A stretch of DNA of 64,000 bases from Marinifilum caeruleilacunae (GTDB lineage Bacteria > Bacteroidota > Bacteroidia > Bacteroidales > Marinifilaceae). Below the pieces are notes generated by a model, which was not told the DNA's origin, made no database searches, and saw nothing but the letters and a program-made list of their open reading frames with translations. The translations under genes and the position numbers were made by a program. Positions 1 to 8,038 of the stretch are shown in pieces. The stretch's first letter is position 1. Each line of letters begins with the position of its first letter. The stretch lies in NCBI RefSeq assembly GCF_013141825.1, contig NZ_RZNH01000001.1:62001-126000 (forward strand). Direction: 5' to 3'.

Positions 1-638
1 GAATGGCACCCACAAAAGGCATTTGGATCAACCTTCCTTATGGTATTGGCCAGGATGAAGCAATCCAATTTGCCATTGAAAATAAAAACTGGATCATCCA
101 AGCAAAGAAAAAAAAGGAAGAAAAGGAGAATCAACAAACCAGGTTTAGCGAGGAATCAGTATTTAGAACAAAATACCACGAATTAAGAATTAAGCCTGCA
201 GCTACAAAATCATATGATTCAAAACTAAACAATGGCTTACTTGAAGTGATTTATCCGAAAGGTATGGATGTGAACAATGAAGAATTGCAACAGTTCATAC
301 GCAATTCCATAGTCGAAACTCTACGCCGTGAAGCCAAATATTATTTACCCAAAAGGTTAGAGTATTTAGCCAGGAAACATGGATTTACCTATACATCGGT
401 ACAAGTTAAAAACACAAAGAGCAGGTGGGGATCATGTTCGCATGATAATAAAATCAACCTAAGCCTGCATTTAATGAGGTTGCCCGAAGAGCTTTCCGAT
501 ATGGTCATTCTTCACGAATTGTGCCATACGAAGGTTAAAAATCATTCGAAAACCTTTTGGGAGCTTTTGGCTAGCCATTGTCCTGGGCTTACTGAGAAGA
601 AGAATCAAATCAAGAAATACGCTATAAACATCATTTAA
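1..638 (+). CDS. YgjP-like (DUF45/M48-type) zinc metallopeptidase, 5' end outside window
   Basis: The readable frame begins at the first complete codon at position 3 and ends in TAA at 636-638. The zinc-binding motif HELCH followed by KNHSKTFW is near the C-terminus, as in the YgjP/WLM-type peptidases, and the family signature TKSRWGSCSHDNKINLS lies just before it. Family members usually have about 25 more residues before the point where this frame begins, so the ATG at 3 is probably internal and the gene is cut by the window edge. The natural substrate of this family is not well established. The next gene starts at the base after the stop codon, so the two are probably co-transcribed. Confidence 0.85.
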   Translation, partial: MAPTKGIWINLPYGIGQDEAIQFAIENKNWIIQAKKKKEEKENQQTRFSEESVFRTKYHELRIKPAATKSYDSKLNNGLLEVIYPKGMDVNNEELQQFIRNSIVETLRREAKYYLPKRLEYLARKHGFTYTSVQVKNTKSRWGSCSHDNKINLSLHLMRLPEELSDMVILHELCHTKVKNHSKTFWELLASHCPGLTEKKNQIKKYAINII

Positions 639-986
639 ATGAGCAAAGAAATATACATTGTTATCGGATTGTGTGTTTTTGCCTTTCTATTGGGAGGTCG
701 CCTTAAAAAAGCTTTAAACTCTAAAGGACAGAAGCAAACCAAAAGGAAATCCAAGCCTGCCAAAAAGGAAGTTTCTCCAACTCAAATCAAGCTTCGCCGC
801 ATATTTACCATTGCAATGCTGGTATTGGTTTTTGGAATTGTAATTTTTATGATCCCGGCATTATCCAGAGATCTATTAACTCACAATGGGAACATAAGCG
901 AAAACCTCATACTTCGAATATTAATTGTAGCATTTGCAATATATATTCTATTTATGGGATTTATGAAGATAAGAAAGTCAAAATAG
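639..986 (+). CDS. small membrane protein of unknown function
   Basis: A 115-residue protein that I do not recognise. It has a hydrophobic N-terminal segment (about residues 5-20), a very basic linker rich in Lys and Arg (about 22-50), then two further hydrophobic segments (about 54-74 and 86-107). The basic loop suggests that this part lies on the cytoplasmic side. The ATG directly abuts the stop codon of the preceding metallopeptidase gene, which indicates one transcript. Nothing in the sequence points to a catalytic role. Confidence 0.6.
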   Translation: MSKEIYIVIGLCVFAFLLGGRLKKALNSKGQKQTKRKSKPAKKEVSPTQIKLRRIFTIAMLVLVFGIVIFMIPALSRDLLTHNGNISENLILRILIVAFAIYILFMGFMKIRKSK

Positions 987-1828
987 GCCTTCTTATCTTT
1001 TATTTTTCTTATCTCATTACAACAGGCTTATTTTTATCACCTCTTCATTGTCTCCTATACTGCACTCTATCTGCCATTTAGGGTGATTGCGCCTCGCTTT
1101 TAAACTCCTTAGAATTTAATAATTGTAAACACAGTGTAAAAAGTGCTTTAAAATCTTATTGATTTACATTCTACAAGTCACAAAATACAATTTCATCTAC
1201 ACTTTCGGTTTACATTAATGAATTAATCATGTAAAATCTTAATGCAACTACTATTTACCTTTGTGAACTGAATCCTCACACTTTTTATTGCACTTTGTAA
1301 CCAAAAAATAAGGAATATTGTAATCTCTCATTTCAAGTGCATATTGACAATTGTAATTAATAAATCCTGTCCTTATCGATTAATAATTCATGATTACAAC
1401 AATAACAGTCCACTAAACCTTTCGTCATAAAGTTCTAATTACCAGTTGTTTTGAATTAATTCGGTAAAGTGTTAGTTTAATATTGTAGTTTACAATGATA
1501 TATGAATAGTGAATAAGCGATTATATTTGTAACATATTGCGCATCAAATCTCTTATATTCAGTGTATTAAGTGATTTATCTTACCTATTAATTTAATAGT
1601 GATCGCGCATGACTTCTCACGAATGCCTAAAAAACAAGTAAATTTGGTAAATTACCTTTGTAAATAGATATTATGACTCTGATATACAGGCTAATTGTTC
1701 GAAACTTCAGCTTTTTCATTAGAAATTTCAATATTATTACTGATTGATTTAAATAAGATCTTATAACATGTCCATACCTCTTTTCTTAGCTAAACAATTA
1801 GGAATAATGATGTTTAGAATGCTTACGA

Positions 1829-1841
1829 TTGTAAATTACAA
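1829..1841. promoter_or_regulatory. TTGTAAnTTACAA dyad, candidate operator
   Basis: The 13 bases form an inverted repeat with six-base arms and a one-base centre. Related words (TTTGTAA, GTAAATTA, TTACAAAG) recur through 1829-1960 immediately before the XRE-type regulator gene. Autoregulation by that protein is a plausible but untested reading. AT-rich DNA produces such words by chance. Confidence 0.3.
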
Positions 1842-1922
1842 TGTAAATTGATACTTGTAACCTATATTGTTTATTGTTTACATTTATAAATTACAAAGGT
1901 GAAATATTTTTTCTCTATAATC

Positions 1923-1952
1923 TTGCCATTTGTAAATTAAATTTTACCTTTG
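1923..1952 (+). promoter_or_regulatory. Bacteroidota-type promoter of the HTH gene
   Basis: TTG at 1923-1925 and TACCTTTG at 1945-1952 are separated by 19 bases, which fits the -33/-7 (TAnnTTTG) promoter architecture of this phylum. The predicted start of transcription is about 30 bases upstream of the ATG at 1992. Confidence 0.6.
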
Positions 1953-1991
1953 TATCAATCGAGATAATTAACATCTGTAAAATACTAAAAC

Positions 1992-2429
1992 ATGAAAGAC
2001 AGAATCGTTCAATTAATAAACAGTGAAGGCTTAACATCTTCTAAATTTGCTGACACAATAGGTGTACAACGCTCCAGCATTTCACATATACTATCAGGAA
2101 GAAACAAACCAAGTCTTGATTTTGTGCAGAAAATACGACGTTCCTTCCCTCATGTAAACATCGACTGGATTATTTTTGGTGAAGGTGAAATGTATAAAAG
2201 TCAGGAAAGTGCAAGCCTATTCGAAAATGATGCGATACAATTCGAAAAGGAAGAAGACACTTCTGCGATTACACCACAACCTCCTAAATTAAAGAAAGAG
2301 CCTGCTTCTAAGCCAGTTAATCAGCCTGAATCATTCCCTGAAATGAATGCTTTTGTGCCTGGTAAGCAGATCGAAAAGGTAGTTGTGTTTTATACTGATA
2401 AAACTTTTAGAGAATACAACCCATCTTAA
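1992..2429 (+). CDS. XRE-family helix-turn-helix regulator
   Basis: The 145-residue protein has an N-terminal XRE-type DNA-binding domain (about residues 3-70). The helix-turn-helix region includes KFADTIGVQRSSISHILSGR, and the end of the domain (IDWIIFGEGEMY) is typical of Bacteroidota members. The rest is a low-complexity, charged and proline-rich linker (about 75-120) ending in a short conserved-looking tail (EKVVVFYTDKTFREYNP). There is no peptidase or ligand-binding domain. It lies 61 bases upstream of pyrK, so it may be co-transcribed with the pyrimidine genes. No effector can be inferred, and the dyads in its upstream region are candidate binding sites. Confidence 0.8.
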   Translation: MKDRIVQLINSEGLTSSKFADTIGVQRSSISHILSGRNKPSLDFVQKIRRSFPHVNIDWIIFGEGEMYKSQESASLFENDAIQFEKEEDTSAITPQPPKLKKEPASKPVNQPESFPEMNAFVPGKQIEKVVVFYTDKTFREYNPS

Positions 2430-2442
2430 GCATTTTTTAAAT

Positions 2443-2450
2443 TATCTTTG
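2443..2450 (+). promoter_or_regulatory. candidate -7 promoter element of pyrK-pyrD
   Basis: TATCTTTG matches TAnnTTTG and lies 40 bases upstream of the pyrK ATG. No good TTG is present 19 bases further upstream, so this may be a weak or activated promoter, and read-through from the HTH gene is possible. Confidence 0.4.
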
Positions 2451-2490
2451 CCTGGATTTATTCTTAACAGATATAATATTGCTAGGCACC

Positions 2491-3255
2491 ATGAAAAAAT
2501 TAGTACAAGACTTTGAAGTACTACAAAGAAAAGAGCTAAACGACGATCATTTTGTGCTGGATGTAAAGGCATTAGAGCCTCTTCCTGAAATACGTCCGGG
2601 ACAATTTGTGAACGTTTTGGTTAAAGATTCGAACACAACCTTCCTAAGAAGACCATTATCAATCCATTTTGTAGATTATGAGCGAAATACAATCAGCTTA
2701 TACATTAAAAAGATTGGCGATGGCACCAAAAAACTGGGTGAATTAAAGGAAGGCGACACATTAAACATTGTTTACCCATTGGGTAACCAGTATTCCATTC
2801 CAAATAACGCCAATACCTTACTTGTTGGAGGAGGCTGTGGTGTAGCTCCTCTGCTATACCTGGCAAAACATCTTAATCAGGCTGGAAACAAGGTGACTAC
2901 CCTCCTGGGCGTACGCTCCGAAAAAGATGCTGTAGAACTAGATGCCTACAAGGAGTATGGCAACATCCTGGTAACAACCGAAGATGGATCTTTTGGCGAA
3001 AAAGGATATCCAACTCAACACTCTATCCTCGAAAAAGAGAAGTTTGATTACGTATTTACATGCGGTCCGGAGCCAATGATGAAGGCTGTTGCGGCTTATT
3101 CTACCCAAAAGAATATTCCTTGCGAAGTATCGCTTGAAAACACTATGGCATGCGGATTTGGAGCATGTTTATGCTGCGTAACCGAAACAACAGAAGGCAA
3201 TAAATGTACTTGTACCGAAGGACCGGTATTCAATATAAACGATCTGAAATGGTAA
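2491..3255 (+). CDS. pyrK: dihydroorotate dehydrogenase B, electron-transfer subunit PyrK
   Basis: PyrK is the FAD and [2Fe-2S] subunit that passes electrons from dihydroorotate oxidation at PyrD to NAD+. The FAD-binding motif [10 protein letters not shown] lies near residue 55, and the pyridine-nucleotide motif [16 protein letters not shown] near residue 110. The C-terminal cysteine cluster ([11 protein letters not shown] then CTC) supplies the iron-sulfur ligands. The frame is open further upstream to 2383, but that extension overlaps the preceding gene and the -7 element. The ATG at 2491 gives 254 residues, which is the family's usual length. The gene overlaps pyrD by 7 bases, a sign of translational coupling. 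Confidence 0.95.
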   Translation: MKKLVQDFEVLQRKELNDDHFVLDVKALEPLPEIRPGQFVNVLVKDSNTTFLRRPLSIHFVDYERNTISLYIKKIGDGTKKLGELKEGDTLNIVYPLGNQYSIPNNANTLLVGGGCGVAPLLYLAKHLNQAGNKVTTLLGVRSEKDAVELDAYKEYGNILVTTEDGSFGEKGYPTQHSILEKEKFDYVFTCGPEPMMKAVAAYSTQKNIPCEVSLENTMACGFGACLCCVTETTEGNKCTCTEGPVFNINDLKW

Positions 3256-4163
3256 ATTTAGGAGTAAAACTTAAAGATCTAAGCTTAAAAAACCCAGTAA
3301 TGACTGCTTCGGGAACCTTCGGGTTTGGTGAAGAGTTCGAAGATTTTATCGATTTAAGCAACTTAGGCGGTATTTTGGTAAAAGGTACCACCAGACATCA
3401 CAGAGAAGGAAATCCTTACCCTAGAATGGCCGAAACGCCTTCAGGAATGCTTAATGCAGTAGGATTACAAAATAAAGGTGTAGAAAATTTCTGCAGCGAA
3501 ATATACCCACGAATCAAGCACTACGATACCAATATCCTGGTAAATGTTTCAGGATCAGTAATTGAAGATTACGTTGAAACAGCTGCTATGATTAACGATT
3601 TGGAACACATTCCTGCAATTGAGCTGAACATCTCCTGTCCAAACGTTAAGGAAGGCGGAATGGCATTTGGAACAAGCTGTGCTTCGGCAGCCGAGGTAGT
3701 TAAAGCGGTTCGCCAGGTGTATAAGAAGCACTTAATGGTAAAACTATCGCCTAATGTTACAGATATTACCGAAATTGCCAAAGCTGTAGAGGCAGAAGGT
3801 GCCGATTCTGTATCACTGATCAATACCTTATTGGGAATGGCCATCGATGCAGAAACAAGAAAACCTCTACTATCTACAGTTACAGGAGGTTTATCGGGTC
3901 CGGCAGTAAAACCAGTAGCCTTACGAATGGTATGGCAGGTGTTTAATGCTGTTAAGATTCCAATTGTTGGTTTAGGCGGCATTATGAATGCAAAAGATGC
4001 CATTGAGTTTATGCTTGCTGGTGCAACTGCAGTTCAGATCGGAACAGCGAATTTTATCGATCCTCAGGTTACAGAAAAGATTGTAGTGGGTATCGAAGAC
4101 TATATGAAGCGCCATAACATTCAAGATATCAACGACTTGATTGGAGCTTTGCAAGTTCGGTAA
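3249..4163 (+). CDS. pyrD: dihydroorotate dehydrogenase B, catalytic subunit PyrD (class 1B)
   Basis: PyrD oxidises dihydroorotate to orotate with FMN in de novo pyrimidine synthesis. The 304-residue TIM-barrel protein has the N-terminal substrate/FMN motif [10 protein letters not shown] and the catalytic loop [11 protein letters not shown]. The catalytic base is Cys130, as expected for class 1B enzymes that work with PyrK. The C-terminal phosphate-binding motifs are VGLGGI and [11 protein letters not shown]. The start is placed at the ATG at 3249, inside the end of pyrK, because the longer frame from 3204 would add residues encoded within pyrK that have no family counterpart. Confidence 0.96.
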   Translation: MVNLGVKLKDLSLKNPVMTASGTFGFGEEFEDFIDLSNLGGILVKGTTRHHREGNPYPRMAETPSGMLNAVGLQNKGVENFCSEIYPRIKHYDTNILVNVSGSVIEDYVETAAMINDLEHIPAIELNISCPNVKEGGMAFGTSCASAAEVVKAVRQVYKKHLMVKLSPNVTDITEIAKAVEAEGADSVSLINTLLGMAIDAETRKPLLSTVTGGLSGPAVKPVALRMVWQVFNAVKIPIVGLGGIMNAKDAIEFMLAGATAVQIGTANFIDPQVTEKIVVGIEDYMKRHNIQDINDLIGALQVR

Positions 4164-4207
4164 TTCAGAAGACATAATTAAAGAAATATTTCTTTAATTC
4201 AGATATG

Positions 4208-4250
4208 ATGAGTTTACATTTGTAATTACATTTGTAAACTCATTCTTTTT
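4208..4250 (+). terminator. stem-loop with T-run after pyrD, containing an inner palindrome
   Basis: Eleven-base arms ATGAGTTTACA (4208-4218) and TGTAAACTCAT (4233-4243) pair perfectly around a 14-base loop, followed by a T-rich run (4244-4250). This fits an intrinsic terminator for pyrK-pyrD. The loop itself contains the perfect palindrome TGTAATTACA (4221-4230), similar to the dyads upstream of the HTH gene, so the site could also be a protein-binding site in front of the cobamide operon. Confidence 0.65.
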
Positions 4251-4312
4251 TGATCGAAATCACAAGATGTAATATCTTTATAAAAATTAATCTTTATACA
4301 CTATATAACAAC

Positions 4313-5338
4313 ATGTTACAAGGACACGGAGACGATGGATACAAATATAAACAACACATTAAAGCTAATTTTAGCACAAATGTTTGGTATGGTGGATATT
4401 CCGAAGCTTTAAAGAATCACCTGATCGAGAATTGGAATGCCATAGACTCCTATCCTGAAGCATCGGCAGAGAGCTTTGTTCATGTATTGGCCAAAGATCT
4501 TGATGTAGATCCTGCTATGTTAATGGCTGTAAACGGTGCCACCGAAGCTTTTTATCTAATTGCACAATGCTATAATAAAAAGAGTTCTACCATTGTAATT
4601 CCTACCTTTTCGGAATACGAAGATGCCTGTAATATCAACAAACACGAGCTAAATTTTATTAATTGGAAGGAATTGTCCTCTTCTTCCACTTTCAATTCAG
4701 ACCTGATCTGGATCTGCAACCCAAACAATCCAACTGGTGATGTCTTGCAACAAAAAGATCTTGATATTTTATTAAAGAATCATCCAAATTCGATTTTTGT
4801 ATTGGATGAAGCCTATATAGATTTCACCGATTCAATTTCATCTTCCATAGATTTAATCAAAAAGCACCAAAATCTGATCATTGTAAAATCGCTCACAAAA
4901 AACTTTGCAATTCCCGGCCTGAGATTGGGATATTTGATCGCAAACCGTGCATTGGTACAGAAAATTGAATTCTACAAGGCTCCCTGGACGGTTAATTCGC
5001 TGGCTATTGAAGCCGGAAAATACCTTGTTCAGCACAAAAGCGAAGTTTTGCCTCCTGTAAAACACTATAAATCAAGCACGGAAAAATTCATTAAAAATTT
5101 AAGTCAGATTGCAGGAATTAAAATTCACCCCACAAAAACTTCCTATTTTTTAATCGAACTAGAAAAAGGTGACTCAACAGAACTAAAAAATTACCTGATT
5201 TCGGAATTTGGCATCCTAATTCGTGATGCAAAAAATTTTCGTGGCCTAAATTCTTCTTATATTCGCGTTGCAACATTAAGCGAAGAAAAAAATCAATTGC
5301 TAATTGATGCATTACAAAAATGGAGCAAATTACATTAA
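4313..5338 (+). CDS. cobD: threonine-phosphate decarboxylase-like PLP enzyme (cobalamin CobD/CobC type)
   Basis: A fold-type I aminotransferase-family enzyme of 341 residues. In this context it most likely decarboxylates L-threonine-O-3-phosphate to (R)-1-aminopropan-2-yl phosphate, the linker used by CbiB. The opening MLQGHGDDG and NFSTN resemble the substrate loop of CobD/CobC proteins. The PLP lysine is Lys196 in SLTKNFAIPGLRLGY, and the aspartate is in VLDEAYIDF. The frame is open from 4250, but that extension runs through the terminator T-run; the ATG at 4313 gives the standard start. The end overlaps cbiB by 19 bases. Histidinol-phosphate aminotransferase is the alternative family assignment, and context argues against it. 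Confidence 0.85.
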   Translation: MLQGHGDDGYKYKQHIKANFSTNVWYGGYSEALKNHLIENWNAIDSYPEASAESFVHVLAKDLDVDPAMLMAVNGATEAFYLIAQCYNKKSSTIVIPTFSEYEDACNINKHELNFINWKELSSSSTFNSDLIWICNPNNPTGDVLQQKDLDILLKNHPNSIFVLDEAYIDFTDSISSSIDLIKKHQNLIIVKSLTKNFAIPGLRLGYLIANRALVQKIEFYKAPWTVNSLAIEAGKYLVQHKSEVLPPVKHYKSSTEKFIKNLSQIAGIKIHPTKTSYFLIELEKGDSTELKNYLISEFGILIRDAKNFRGLNSSYIRVATLSEEKNQLLIDALQKWSKLH

Positions 5339-6267
5339 TTATCATACCTCTCCTTATCGGATATGTTTTAGATCTGATTTTTGGAGATCCTAGAAAATTA
5401 CCTCACCCAATCGTTGGTTTTGGTAATTCAATCTCTTTTCTAACTAAATTATTAAACAATGGTAAAAATCGCCTGATCAAAGGTGCATTCATGTGTTTGT
5501 TCCTGGCATCATCGGTATTTGCATTGTTTTACTTCTCGTCGTATTTACTACTACAAATTGACCAGTACGCATATCTTATATTTACATCGATATTTGTATT
5601 TTATGGCTTGGCCAATAAAAGTTTATTACAAGAAGGTGTCGAAGTATTTCACCATTTAAATACCATGGGATTGGAAGCCGGAAGAAAAAGGTTGTCCTGG
5701 ATTGTTGGGCGCGATACTTCACAATTGTCAGAACAGGAAATCCGCCTGGCTGTATTCGAAACCTTATCAGAAAATCTTTCAGATGGCGTTGTTGCTCCAT
5801 TGTTTTATTATGCAATTGGAGGTGTTCCAGGCATGATGTGCTATAAAATGATTAACACCATGGACTCCATGATTGGCTATAAAAATGAAAAATTCATTCT
5901 CTTTGGAAGGTTTGCTGCACGTCTTGATGACCTTGTAAATTTCATCCCGGCACGAATAACCGCATTGCTAATGGCCTTGGTTACTCTAAATTACCGCTCG
6001 CTAAAATTTATTTTTAAATATGGTAAGGCTCACACCAGTCCAAATGCAGGTTATCCCGAATCAGCTTTAGCGGGAATTTTAAATTGTCGTTTCGGCGGTG
6101 CTCACGATTATGGAGGGAAGAGTGTTGATAAGCCTTTTATTGGTGAGAACGACAGACTTCTAAAGAATGAAGAAATCAATAAAATCAAATACATCAACCA
6201 TGCAGTTTGCTTTGTAAGCATTGTATTGATTAGTACATGCTATTTAGCCTGGAATGGCCTGTTTTAA
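5320..6267 (+). CDS. cbiB: adenosylcobinamide-phosphate synthase CbiB/CobD
   Basis: An integral membrane enzyme that attaches the aminopropanol (phosphate) linker to the corrin ring in cobamide assembly. The family hallmark GDPRKLPHPIVGFGN lies at about residues 21-36, followed by several hydrophobic segments. Conserved motifs include SENLSDGVVAPLFYYAIGG and MINTMDSMIGYKNE in the middle, and the proline-rich loop SPNAGYPESALAG. The length (315 residues) is normal. The ATG at 5320 lies inside the end of the preceding PLP-enzyme gene. Gene symbols clash between nomenclatures: this is CbiB of Salmonella and CobD of Pseudomonas. Confidence 0.95.
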   Translation: MEQITLIIIPLLIGYVLDLIFGDPRKLPHPIVGFGNSISFLTKLLNNGKNRLIKGAFMCLFLASSVFALFYFSSYLLLQIDQYAYLIFTSIFVFYGLANKSLLQEGVEVFHHLNTMGLEAGRKRLSWIVGRDTSQLSEQEIRLAVFETLSENLSDGVVAPLFYYAIGGVPGMMCYKMINTMDSMIGYKNEKFILFGRFAARLDDLVNFIPARITALLMALVTLNYRSLKFIFKYGKAHTSPNAGYPESALAGILNCRFGGAHDYGGKSVDKPFIGENDRLLKNEEINKIKYINHAVCFVSIVLISTCYLAWNGLF

Positions 6268-6352
6268 AAAAGAAAAAAAATCTTCCTGTCGGATTGATAA
6301 ATTCGTAAATTCACCATAACAAATAATTTATATATATAATTTACAAAACACT

Positions 6353-6868
6353 ATGATTCATTTAATTACAGGAGGACAAAGATCAGGGAAAAGTGAATAT
6401 GCCGAAAAATTAATCCTGAATCAAACAGATCAACCTGTATATATGGCCACTTCCCGTGTTTGGGACGAGAATCATAGAAAAAGAATTGAAGCCCATAAAG
6501 CCCGCCGTGGGGACCAATGGTTAAACATTGAAGAGGAAAAATTTTTGAGCAAGCATGATGTAAATGGCAAAGTTATTTTGCTGGATTGCATTACTCTTTG
6601 GCTAAATAATTTTTTCTTCGATAATGGCGAAGATGACGATAAAACCATTGAACAAGCCAAAGAAGAACTGGATAAAATATTTGCCCAGAATTGTGATTGG
6701 ATTATTGTAAGCAATGAATTGGGTTTGGGAGGCCATCCGGGTAACAAAATGGCTTTACGCTTCAACGATATTCAAGGATATATCAATCAGTACATTGCTG
6801 AAAAAGCTGAAATTGTAACGATGGTTATATCAGGCATTCCACTTGAAATAAAGAACACACTAAAATAA
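6353..6868 (+). CDS. cobU: bifunctional adenosylcobinamide kinase / GTP guanylyltransferase
   Basis: CobU phosphorylates adenosylcobinamide and then transfers GMP from GTP, giving adenosyl-GDP-cobinamide for CobS. The P-loop GGQRSGKS occupies residues 7-14. The conserved MATSRVWDENHRKRIEAHK includes the histidine that carries the GMP intermediate. LLDCITLWLNN and SNELGLGGHP are further family motifs. The length of 171 residues is complete. The 85-base gap before it is AT-rich and could hold a minor promoter, but the gene keeps operon order with cbiB. Confidence 0.95.
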   Translation: MIHLITGGQRSGKSEYAEKLILNQTDQPVYMATSRVWDENHRKRIEAHKARRGDQWLNIEEEKFLSKHDVNGKVILLDCITLWLNNFFFDNGEDDDKTIEQAKEELDKIFAQNCDWIIVSNELGLGGHPGNKMALRFNDIQGYINQYIAEKAEIVTMVISGIPLEIKNTLK

Positions 6869-6886
6869 ACCACTAACTAAACTAAC

Positions 6887-8035
6887 ATGAACAAATTCCT
6901 TACAATTGGTGTAATTTTACTTACACTTTTAATTACAAGTTATTCGTGCAAACGAGTTGAAACCAAAGCTGAACAAAGAATTAAAGTTGGCGTTTTCGAT
7001 AAAAACGGCGATAGCCCTTGGTGTATTGCCGATGCTATGGAAGCCTTAAAAATAGATCCGAAAATTGATTGTGAAGTAATTCGTGCAAGTCAGATTGTAT
7101 CGGATGAAATTCTTGATTTTGACGCCATTGTATTCCCTGGTGGAAGCGGAAGAAGCGAAACCATGAGCTTGGGAGAATCAGGAATTGAAAGAGTAGTTTC
7201 CTTGGTTAAAGACAAGGGAATTGCTGTAGTCGGTATCTGTGCTGGTGCATATATCATGACAAATACTCCTGATTATCCTTGTTTACAACTAACAGGTTAT
7301 AAAGCTATTGATATCGAGCACGATCATCGTGGACACGGATTGGCAAAGTTCTCCTTAACAGAAGAAGGTCAAAAAATCTTCCCTGAATTGAAAGATCGCG
7401 AAATTTCATTCTGTCAATATTATGAAGGTCCGGTGTTGGTATCAGCAGAAGACGCAGTAGAAGAAATTTCGTTGGGTACCATGTTATCTGATGTTCATAC
7501 CGTAGAAGGGTCTCCTGCCAACATGACCAACAATCGTCCGTTTATTGTAGCCAACTCTATTGGAAAAGGTAAAGTTGCCTCATTCGTAGGCCACCCGGAA
7601 TGTACACCTGGAATGCGTTGGATGCTGCCTCGTATTGTTCGTTGGGCAACAAACTCAGAAATGGTAAGCTACCCAGAATCCGTAGTTCGCCCTGATTTTT
7701 TCAGCAATGAAATCATCTACACCAAAGACATTCAAGATTTACAATCGAAATACTACAATAATCTATCGGGTTCGAAAGAAGAAAAACTTGCTGCAATCGA
7801 TAAGGTAATAGAGATGGCTTGTTGGTCTTCAAAAAAATGGATTCCAGGAATGTTACGCGACAAAGATGCTGATGTAAGAAGCAAAGCATCAATTGCCTTA
7901 ATCAAACTGGAAAGAACAGATGCAATTCCTGATTTGGAAATGGCTGTCCTAAACGAGAAGAACGACGATTGTAAAGAGCAGCTAAGCAAAAGCCTAATCG
8001 AGCTAAAAAATATTCTTGGTAAAAACAGAAAGTAA
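6887..8035 (+). CDS. lipoprotein with BPL_N (class I GATase-like) domain and C-terminal helical repeat
   Basis: The protein has 382 residues. A signal peptide ends in a lipobox (ITSYSCK, lipidated Cys about residue 21), so the mature protein should be membrane-anchored outside the cytoplasm. Residues about 30-250 resemble the BPL_N family, a class I glutamine-amidotransferase-like fold: VFPGGSGRSETMSL, a nucleophile-elbow-like VGICAGAYIM, and GKVASFVGHPECTPGMRW. The C-terminal part (about 290-380) reads as HEAT-like helical repeats. It lies between cobU and cobT with gaps of only 18 and 3 bases. A role in cobamide handling is suggested by context alone. No known cobamide enzyme has this architecture to my knowledge. 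Confidence 0.7.
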   Translation: MNKFLTIGVILLTLLITSYSCKRVETKAEQRIKVGVFDKNGDSPWCIADAMEALKIDPKIDCEVIRASQIVSDEILDFDAIVFPGGSGRSETMSLGESGIERVVSLVKDKGIAVVGICAGAYIMTNTPDYPCLQLTGYKAIDIEHDHRGHGLAKFSLTEEGQKIFPELKDREISFCQYYEGPVLVSAEDAVEEISLGTMLSDVHTVEGSPANMTNNRPFIVANSIGKGKVASFVGHPECTPGMRWMLPRIVRWATNSEMVSYPESVVRPDFFSNEIIYTKDIQDLQSKYYNNLSGSKEEKLAAIDKVIEMACWSSKKWIPGMLRDKDADVRSKASIALIKLERTDAIPDLEMAVLNEKNDDCKEQLSKSLIELKNILGKNRK

Positions 8036-8038
8036 GAG

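Larger units (their letters stand above)
987..1991. other. 1 kb AT-rich non-coding region
   Basis: No open frame of convincing length, RNA gene or mobile-element signature is visible. The stretch is very AT-rich and is studded with TGTAA/TTACA words. Several form short dyads, for example TTGTAAATTACAA at 1829-1841 (six-base arms around one base). Two isolated TACCTTTG words that match the -7 promoter element (1256-1263, 1653-1660) lack a convincing -33 partner. The region may be a decayed gene or a regulatory region of the HTH gene that follows. Confidence 0.6.

Noticed and set aside
3569-4003. Minus-strand open frame inside pyrD
   Set aside because: It lies wholly within a well-supported gene in an antisense frame, with no recognisable motif or start context.
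4164-4312. Possible cobalamin riboswitch before the cobamide operon
   Set aside because: The gap is only about 150 bases, is filled by the pyrD terminator stem, and shows no B12-box-like GC-rich core that I can recognise.
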